This document shows positions 55,966 to 64,000 of a stretch of DNA of 64,000 bases, in pieces. The stretch spans positions 26,417,056-26,481,055 of the forward strand of contig OU342809.1 in assembly GCA_910591455.2 (NCBI GenBank), read 5' to 3'. Within the stretch, counting starts at the first letter, position 1. Each line of letters starts with the position of its first letter. This DNA is from Pholis gunnellus (lineage: Eukaryota; Chordata; Actinopteri; Perciformes; Pholidae). The position numbers and the translations under genes were made by a program. The notes beneath the pieces are model-generated. The model was not told the DNA's origin and searched no databases. It saw only the letters and a program-made list of their open reading frames with translations.

Positions 55966-58766
55966 GAGCAATGCTAACAGGAGATCAGTATTGAAGGACA
56001 CACTCTCACTTCACCTCCTTCCCCTCCACGTTTAGTTATCTTCCCCTCCTTTGCAAGGCATGAAGCAATTTACGCAGCACATCTGTGCTATCTGGTCATG
56101 AAATGGCCTTTGTGTGCACATGTGCGCGTGCGTGACCTCCAACTCCAAACAGTCCGTCAAGCGGGTGAGTCGGCCGTCGTATGCTCGTAGAGGCCATAGG
56201 CGACACTGAGACAAAGTGTGTTCATAAGTCTCACTGGGACAGAATAGCATCCAATACTGAGAAGAAACACACACACACACACATAGGGTAGGCTGATGGA
56301 ATACACAGGTGTCCTAAGGAAAGTATGAATGAAATGGGTGTTCCCCAGGAGGTGGCTCATTTGAGGAACACAAAAAAAGAATCAGTATTTGTCTCCATAG
56401 AATGAAAAACGAAGCAGTTTCACTGGTGGTTGACTTTGTTCTGGGCTGGCAGAATGTGCCAACGAATGTGTTCCCTGTCCTTCCTCATGAGTAAAGATCA
56501 GCCCACAAAACTTTCAGGATCAGCTTTCCATTTTTAACCCGCCTTCCCCGGTTATAATGAAAAACATCCGCCCCCAAAAAATGTGATCAGGACTTCCCTA
56601 GCTTTCAGGAAAGTATATAGAAAAACCGAGCTGACTGGCCAGTACTCATAGGGGCTGTGAAATTCATTCAATTTCAATTACAATTTTGTCTTCCAACTAT
56701 TATGAAGAACAAGATAATCAACATAAAATGATTAACATGCATCATTCTGTTTTGCACTGACGCTCTAGTTTTGCCTTGTGTCTTAAATCCAGTATACCTC
56801 CTTAAGTTTAAAGCACAGTGCTTTCGGTGGGTCAGGTTCGGCCACTTGGTGTGGGAACCCCGGTGCTGGCTGGACCATGGTGGTGCGCCGCAACCAGCTC
56901 TAGGTTTGGCTTTAAATGGTCTGGGTTGAAGGTGACGCTTAACGGCACCTCTTCACAGATGTAGCCTCTTCCTTTTGCTCTCAAAGTGCACCAGATTAAT
57001 GCATTTACCTTTTGAAAGTGAAGGCTACAAAATCTTCATTCTAAATGAATGATGTTTCCAAAGTCGATGAGTAATCGTGACTTCAATATTGACTGAAAAA
57101 GTACTCTCACTGCATTTAGTGTTCTAACATCTGCTTAATAATGTTGTAGCCTTGCCGCACGTGTTTTTTTTAATTATTTTACTTCATGCTAACATCACAG
57201 CCTGTCAGCTGTTGGATCTCTAATACCAATTACATTAACATCTGGTCATCATTTTGAGATTTGACATTTTTCTTTGAGTCCAGCAATTGTCTCCGGTGGA
57301 TTGCATATATTAATTAAAAGTCAAAAAATATATTCTTCTTCTTACCATATTAACCGTCACTTCAAAGCCAACGTCTGTTTTTGTAAAAGAGAGAGCAGAA
57401 GAGATGTGTGTTCCATACCCTGGTAATATCAAAAGTCTGAGCCAAAGCGATCTGTTCATCTATTTTGATAATCAAGTTATTGTTTTCATCATTTATGAAG
57501 CGGAAATGCAAAACATTCCAGCGTGTCAAACGTGAGGGTTCAAAACGTGTGTAGGTGTTGGACTGTGGATTTGGATTGTCCTTGCAGAATGGTCGGCTTT
57601 CATTGTTGTGCGAGTGGAGGATTTGTAGTTTAAAAAAGCCCCTGGTTTGATGGTTGCTTCTCTCCATCACTGCAGTGGTCTAAAACCCCCCTGAGGGCAG
57701 GTCCATACCAATCAGCCTCCCTCGTTCAGTGTTAATTATTTGGATTGGATTGAACTCTTGATTAATGTGGCTTTTTACTACAAAATAGTTTGATGAATCC
57801 CCCAAAAAAAGAATCAATCAGGATAAATCAATAAAGGCGTGGTGGGTCAAAAAATCCACAGTTCATTATGTACCGAGATTTTGGGATCCCACTTCGGTAC
57901 GTTTTCAATACGGCAAGGGAAACGAAGGACAACATTTTTCTTTTATTTAGAAAAATTAAAGCATTAAATGGGAGCTCATTGGCCATAATTCCTACTATTA
58001 AAATGAAGCAATGAACCCTGGTTGGTGTTTTTGGTCACACATTTTCTGAGTAATGGTGGCTGAAAAGCAGGGTGACGGTGTACTGGAAGTCAGTCAGAGG
58101 TCTTGCTAGGACAAGCATGCCGTCCTCCCCTCCAACCAAACACCCCCTCCGATGCCTTGTCATGAGACACGAGTCAGATGCTCAGCCATCCATCACGGCG
58201 TTGTGTGTGTGTGTGTGTGTGAGAGGGCGTATGCAGTGTGTACGTTCTGGAGTGGCTGCGCTCTTCGTCAAGTAAACGTCCACTCTGTTTGTGCGACTTC
58301 TGCGTCCCTGACGGAGAACGGAAAGTTGGCCCAGAAAGAAGAGAAGTAGGGAGATTTATACGTAAGGGAAGCTCAGTGAAAGGGACGGAGGAGGAGGGGT
58401 GAGGGAGGGAGGGAGTAAACAGGAGGTTGGGAGGAAATGTTTTATTCCCTCTTTGAAAGCTTTTCTTGCTGGCAGACGAGCTCCTGACCTTTTTCCCCTC
58501 ACAGACAATGAATCTACTTTATTGTCTCTGCAGCTCTGTCCCTCCCGGCCCTGTGTGTGCATGCGTGTGTTTGTGTGCAGGCTATGCACATGCTTTTGTG
58601 CATTGCTTTTAATGCACATGCTTGTAGTTAAGCATGCATGCATGTGAATAACATGTGGCAAGCAGGCCGCATTTTTATCACTGTGCCGTAAAATGGAGAC
58701 AGCGTTAAATTCATCATGTTTGTTTATATATTTAAAAGTATTACATTTTTTAATGTCCGTCCTCAG
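55966..58766. other. Septin 7 intron 2, right end, no gene recognised
   Basis: Includes an (AC) run at 56267-56282, a (GT) run at about 58203-58220, a GGAGGGAGGGAG purine stretch at about 58404, and a pyrimidine tract leading to the acceptor at 58766. Confidence 0.5.
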
Positions 58767-58873
58767 GTGAATCTGGTCTGGGGAAGTCGACTCTCATCAA
58801 CTCTCTGTTCCTGACTGACCTGTACTCCAAGGACTACCCCGGGCCCTCCCAGCGCATCAAGAAGACAGTGCAG
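58767..58873 (+). CDS. sept7: Septin 7, GTPase P-loop exon
   Basis: CCGTCCTCAG acceptor, 107 nt open, GTGAGG donor at 58874. With the G of the previous exon it reads GESGLGKSTLINSLFLTDLY and then SKDYPGPSQRIKKTVQ. GESGLGKS is the G1/P-loop (GxxxxGKS) that binds GTP phosphates, and the downstream YPGPS...IKKTVQ block is typical of septin 7. Known: septin 7 caps or terminates hetero-oligomers with SEPT2 and SEPT6 groups that build filaments at the cleavage furrow, cilia base and cortex. The exon ends in phase 0. The following exons (switch regions, G4, septin unique element, coiled coil) lie beyond the window. Confidence 0.97.
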
Positions 58874-58980
58874 GTGAGGTTACTCGAAGACAGACTCATT
58901 CAGCATCACACCTGAGATTCAACTTTAGTTCACGTGTCACGATAAAGGTCAGGCTGTAAGTAAGTCATATACATTCATTA

Positions 58981-59110
58981 TTTTTTTTTTTTATCATTTA
59001 ATCTTTTATTTAGCCAGAATAATCCCTTTGAGATTTTTTTCATCTCATTTACAAAGGGTGCCTGGCCTAGATAGCAGCGTAGGAGTTTCACACAAGCACC
59101 ACATGAAAAC
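58981..59110 (-). mobile_element. LINE/SINE 3'-end fragment
   Basis: The T run, then TTTATTTAGCCAGAATAATC, CTTTGAGATTTTTTTCATCT and GGGTGCCTGGCCTAGATAGC, match the reversed 3' end of a common fish retroposon (poly-A tail at left, minus orientation). Confidence 0.5.
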
Positions 59111-60034
59111 ACCAACTTTAACACTTAAAACATGCAAATTGCATCAACCAAAGAAATATACATATACATTTATATACATAAATATACCAGACAAATTATT
59201 CAATAACAAAAATAGAGCCACAAATGAGACCTTGCCTTTATGTGTTACTTCATCTATAGACAGCCTGTATTGAAACTGCTAGAACACAGGAGCCTTTATG
59301 TTAAAAATACATTCAAATGTAAACCTTGAATAAACAAGAAACCAAATATAGGAATATACGAATATACATATAACACAATTTGATGACACATAATTTACAA
59401 TTTTTTAATTTTTAATTTGCTATGCTATCAGGCTGAAAAACATTCTTTAAAGGTGCTATATACAAGATTGGGAGCATTTCTATTGCGTCCAAACGGCTCT
59501 CAACATGGCAACAGCTGAGCCGACAGCTTGCAACTAACAGCAGTAAAAGTGCAAACAACGGCAACAGTGCTGAGCTAACGGCGTTAACCTGAAGGGCGCG
59601 ATCAGCTGTAGCTGCCGAATGCGCACACGTAGACATTACTGCACTATATCTTTACACAGCTAATAGTTGTTTGCTGCTTTATTAATACTCAAAATATTGT
59701 ATGTTGCACCTTTTATTAAATTATGAAAACTGCACACACACACACTTAAAACATATTTTTCTAATTACTTTGCAGCAGGATTTGGCTCCCTCCCACTTAC
59801 TCTATATACTCTTGCACATTAACACAAACAAGCATCACCCACACATTAAAAGCACACACAACTGCCTTCTCCCAGAAGCCGTATTCCCTAAGAAAGTGTA
59901 TTCAGTAAGGTCCATAGATTATGCAGGGTTACCCAGACACCGTTTCTTGAAAGAGATGTTACTGTAGATTTATTTTAATGCAATTCTTTTTTTTTAGCTG
60001 TGAGCACAGGGGCTGGGTTTCTTTCCAAAAAAAA
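59111..60034. other. Septin 7 intron 3, no feature recognised
   Basis: AT-rich sequence and short frames only. Confidence 0.5.
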
Positions 60035-60470
60035 AATGAAGATGCCAGTACCAATACTAGCACCCTTAAAGTGCTACCGATACCAATAGGGTACTTCATT
60101 TGATACCCATTGTGTGAATGGAAGCTGCTAGTGTGTTCCACTAGCGCTCATACAGCGTTTACTGCCGATAACGCCGTCCCCAACCCACTGTGGTTACTAC
60201 TGATAGCTCTGTTAGCGCTGTTGCAGCTGTTTGCACCGTTAGCTTCTAGCCACCGGCTCGGACATCCCCCATGTTCAGAGCTAGCTGTATAGGTTGTAGC
60301 TGCTGCGGTAGTCGTCCAATCGCACGTCACATTAAATTGAAAATGTTGTAGATCTGGGCACAAAAATGATGGATAACAGGTATCATTTGACTGGAGAAGT
60401 TTTGATACTACTGGGTACTGGGTTATTTTAGTCGATACCTTAAGGGCATTGAGTACCAATACCCAGCCCT
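60035..60470 (+). repeat. hAT-like repeat, copy 2 (pair with 50480-50757)
   Basis: Longer copy of the family: ATGCCAGTACCAATACTAGC at the left, GGTACTTCATTTGATACCCA, GGGCACAAAAATGATGGATA, GACTGGAGAAGTTTTGATAC, ending GAGTACCAATACCCAGCCCT. The reversed right end (AGGGCTGGGTATTGGTACTC) resembles the left, so it probably spans both termini. Confidence 0.65.
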
Positions 60471-62479
60471 ATGAGCCCACCACAAACTAAATTCCATTAA
60501 TCTCCAGTGTATTGAGGCTGAGGCAGCAATCTCAACCCTGGATATTATAAACTATCAACATGGTTAATAAATACCAGTAGAAATATTTTTCGATACTAAA
60601 GGTACAACATCATTTTAAAAGGCAGAACTGTGTAATTGGTTCATTTCAAGGGAATCACCACAACCAATGGAACTTTTAAGAACTTTGGCAAATTAGCACC
60701 GTTGACCAATAGCAAGCTGTCTAAACAGTGTTGACCAGTGGAGGGTCCAAGATAGTGGAATCTCTTATAGCTTAATTGCTGTTTGTCACAATCCACTTTG
60801 ATTTAAAGATCCTTTTGTCGTAGTACAAACTGTTCCACAAATCGGGAATGGTTTGCTGAAGGGTGGTTTAAGATAGTTTGAGATTTATTATATGGTGTGA
60901 ACTTCTTTTTCCTACTCCAATAACTCTACTGAATAAAAAGATTCCTAAAATACCATCCCAGCAAGAACATTCAAGGATGGCTCGCGTGTTAGCATGCTAG
61001 CACATCTGAATGCTAGTTGTCATCACCTGACCGAAATATGGAATGCCTGTAAACTGAACCAACTCCATGAGCAATGAAATGAGCCAAATGTATTTGTTTA
61101 TGAACGGCATGAGATGCGGAAAAACAGTCCAGAGAAAGTTTGTGGATCTGGAGTTGTTTATTTTGTCAAACTACCATTCCCGGGGTCAGGAATATACTTT
61201 AATGCTTAGTTACTGATTTAAAAAAAAGTTCACATTTGACAACTTTGTCTTCTGTTGTTGGATAAAAAAAAAACAGTTTTGTGGAAACAAATTCAAAGTA
61301 ACAAATCCAAAAAATTGTTTTGGTATCCGTCCTGAAGTCATAACCAGCTCTACAGCCTTTCCCGGTACAGGAAATCTTGTAATAATTCAATAAAGAATTC
61401 CCCAAAGTAGTTTGTCACGAAAATCCCTCAAAAGACTTTTACTAATTTAATTAATTTGGTCATTGACCGCACCAACTCATAAATGCTTGTGTTGCGCTAA
61501 ATAATGGAGTGTAGAGACAAATCAAGTGATGTCGCCATATCTTTTGCATCACATGACAACCACTCTGTTTGGTTTCAGTCTCAGCTCGGTGCTAAATTTA
61601 CTCCGTTTTGGCAAGACTGAAAATATTTTTTGCTCGCTCCCAACTCCCTCTTTGGGTCCGTCACTCACACCGAACCTCGCGTGAACCCCGCCAGCATGGC
61701 ATGGGTGCGCATGCTCTCCTGCAAGTAGCAGTTAGTATGTTTGCCATTGGGTGCTGTGGTCTGAGGCTGAGGGGGAGAGACTGGGTCAGAGTATTTCTAT
61801 TCCAGAACAATCTCTCATGCTTTGTCGCTCTCTCGCTTCCCCCCCACCAGATCAGATTTCTTTTTAAATGATGGTGTTGCAACTAACGGCATTTTTGAGG
61901 TTTTCTCCCGATGTGTTTGTCTTCGGTGGAAATAGCAGATTTTCGTTTCGAGACGGCTAACATGTCATGCACAACACCCGCTGGATTTATAATTAAGCCA
62001 AGATATGTCAAATGACTGCGGTGCGGGATGTATATGTGCTCGGCCGTAAAGTCAGGACAGATTATCTGAAGGTTGGTGGAAGCTGAAGAATGTTTGTGTT
62101 TGAGCGAGAGGGCTGTAGTTTGAGTTAAAGGGGCGATCCTAAAATAACTAGATGGCCTTGTGAAAGTATGCGGCGGCGATGTGAGGGAACAGCAGACGAG
62201 CTGCAGGAAATGATGGATGTGTGGGACTGACTGTGAGCACATGTGACCCAGGTGTGAGATGGAGTGGTTCTATTTGTCCGCTTTTTCTGTTTTGCATTAA
62301 AGCCACTCACAGAGATCGACAGTTCTTGGATATTGAATTACTTTAGCACTCTGTGCCTTATTTGGCATACTGAGGCACTACAGAGCAGTTTAACGTTTTT
62401 ATATTACGTCAAAATACTGTGTAGGTTTCAGTAACATTTGCATTTTAGGTTAGCCGTAGTCTGTCATGACTATTTAGAG
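60471..62479. other. Septin 7 intron 3, no gene recognised
   Basis: No nameable repeat. Frames of about 70-119 codons (e.g. 61883-62242 minus) show no domain. Confidence 0.45.
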
Positions 62480-63147
62480 TTCCTCTCCTTTTATGTGGGC
62501 AGATTCTTGTCCAATGACCTTCTTTTCCACATATGTAGCATGTATCTTTACTTGCGGGTCTTTCACACCCCCCTTGCTGAAGTCCTCTTCCACTGTACTG
62601 TGGAGGTGGTCGGTTGTACACCACTGTAGGGGGCGGGACTGCTGGATATGGGGTCGGGGGTGCTGCTAGATGTTGAGGCCGTTGAGAGGCCTGAGCCTTT
62701 CTTTGCCTGTTTCCTTTGATTTGCTTCTCTATCGGCCTCCGCTATTTTAATTTTCAGCCGCCGCTGCATGAGTTTAGTCAGATCTTCCTCTCCGTTACTC
62801 CATCTTTTCCCCTCTTCTTTACTCTCTCTATGTCTTTCCTCTATCTGCAGTCGTAGATTTTTTCTGGCGCGTTCTTGTTTTCTTAATTCTTCTCCCTCTT
62901 TCTGTCTATTCCTTTCATACTCTCTCTCTTCCTACTCCACTATACTCAGCACGTCCGATAATGTCATTGTTTGTCTGTAGACACCATTGTTGTGCCTTGT
63001 GGTCTCTCTTTCTTCTTTTCTCTCTTTGCTCTGTCTATACACCTCCTTTTTCTCTCTCAGCACTTCCTGTCTTTGTCTTTCCAACACCCCTGCGGCCGAA
63101 GTTGATGTAAACATTATGCAGCCTAGGAGCGTTCCCTTACCTCTCAA
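62480..63147 (-). pseudogene. Decayed retroviral-type gag fragment (LTR retroelement)
   Basis: On the minus strand a frame from 63147 to 62563 is interrupted only by a TAG at about 62932. It is very rich in Arg, Glu and Lys and has coiled-coil character (as after the capsid region of some gags), then becomes Ser/Pro-rich. A shift of frame leads to a proline-rich stretch and a C-X2-C-X4-H-X4-C zinc knuckle at 62499-62540, the nucleocapsid RNA-binding signature. No protease, polymerase or LTR was recognised nearby, so this is an isolated old fragment inside septin 7 intron 3. Retrovirus versus gypsy-like origin is undecided. Confidence 0.6.
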
Positions 63148-64000
63148 CTATCTCTATCCTATGGATCTCCTATTCTGACTGTAGCCCTGACTGAGTGAAA
63201 AATCAAGTTTTTTCTAAAAATTAAAAAATTATGAAAATTAAAATTCTGAATTAAAATATAAAATAAAAAATTACAACTGCTGGAATCAAAGTCTAAATCA
63301 ACTATGCAAGTTGAAATATTGAATCAAAGTTAACAATTGTAGGATAAAATTTAATTAAAACTGAAAGTTAAACTATTGGTTTAAAACTAAACGTACCATC
63401 TGAAGTTAAATTATTGAATTGAAACTAATTACCAATCGTACAAGTACATGTAAAATTATCTACGGTAGTCTAAAATGCTGTGTTGATACTAAGCAACAAT
63501 TGAAGTCACTATGCAAGTTAAAAGATTATAGAGTCAAAAACAATGAATATTATAAGTTTGTCATCAAAAACTTACTTTTGTAATTGATCTACCAATCTAC
63601 TGGGTGGTGTATTTTATTTAACTATTTTGCAGTTCTAAACAGATTTCATCTCTAGGTTTTCTGGGTAATGGAGTTTTCTGTAACCATCATGCAATTACTC
63701 ATCCAAACCGCTAGTTGTGCAGAGTTCTCTTCTTCTATGGTTTTTCAACCGGATGTTACCGGAAACAGCTTGTAGCTAATGCTAGCAGCTACCTCGCTTC
63801 GTCTTCTAACGAAACAAGCTAAGCTAACTGGCGAAAACGTTACACAAAGCACCATAGTTTGAACTCAATAACGTGCCGAATTCACACACATATTTCTGCT
63901 AGACCGTGCTTTGACTTCTCCATATGCACCAGTTATTTTATAATCTCCTCGTTTATCTAAATATCTATAGTAAGCACCGGAGCAGGCCTTTAGCTCCCGG
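63148..64000. other. Septin 7 intron 3, AT-rich end of window
   Basis: 63205-63550 is very AT-rich with loosely repeated GAATTAAAAT / GTTAAATTATTGAATT-type words. No exon is seen before the window ends. Confidence 0.5.

Overview
This window is vertebrate nuclear DNA, most likely from a ray-finned (teleost) fish. Coding sequence is sparse and split by GT/AG introns. Fish-type Tc1/mariner, hAT and other DNA-transposon relics, long CA/TG microsatellites and tRNA-derived SINE sequence fill much of the rest. I see no bacterial-style operon, no CRISPR array and no convincing new biological system.

Three genes are supported, all on the + strand. (1) The last four coding exons of smpd3, neutral sphingomyelinase 2 (63-152, 2534-2597, 4317-4485, 6205-6306). 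They join in phase, carry the catalytic Asp-His near the C-terminus and end at a TAG at 6304-6306. (2) A complete three-exon CC chemokine gene of 99 residues (17774-17840, 19086-19203, 19295-19409), with a TATA box, kappaB-like sites upstream and polyadenylation signals downstream. (3) The 5' part of a septin 7 gene: a probable 13-codon first exon (23585-23623), an N-terminal exon (36623-36722) and the P-loop GTPase exon (58767-58873). These are separated by introns of about 13 kb and 22 kb, and the gene runs off the right edge. The three genes are independent. One hydrolyses sphingomyelin, one encodes a secreted leukocyte attractant and one encodes a cytoskeletal GTPase.

Layout: 1-6.3 kb holds smpd3 exons, with repeats in the introns. 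6.3-17.6 kb is a probable 3' UTR followed by intergenic repeats, including a 16/14-bp tandem array. 17.6-20 kb is the chemokine gene, whose first intron is largely one repeat copy. 20-23.5 kb holds LTR-like and Harbinger-like relics. 23.6-36.6 kb is septin intron 1, with a dense transposon island at 26.4-34.8 kb (two Tc1 elements with broken transposases, three MITEs and a Tc1 fragment). 36.7-58.8 kb is septin intron 2, with a near-identical duplicated repeat segment, a hAT element with a perfect 8-bp target duplication inserted in an older repeat, and two perfect short hairpins. 58.9-64 kb is septin intron 3, with a decayed retroviral-type gag fragment on the minus strand.

The most useful second looks are the exon-1 assignment and the tandem NAGNAG acceptor of septin 7, the chemokine's orthology, the perfect hairpins at 48465-48501 and 54847-54888, the recurring TCAGGTGG-type motif around 31-33 kb, and the duplicated segment at 37.9/40.0 kb. 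Repeat names come from recognising sequence by eye and were not checked against a database.
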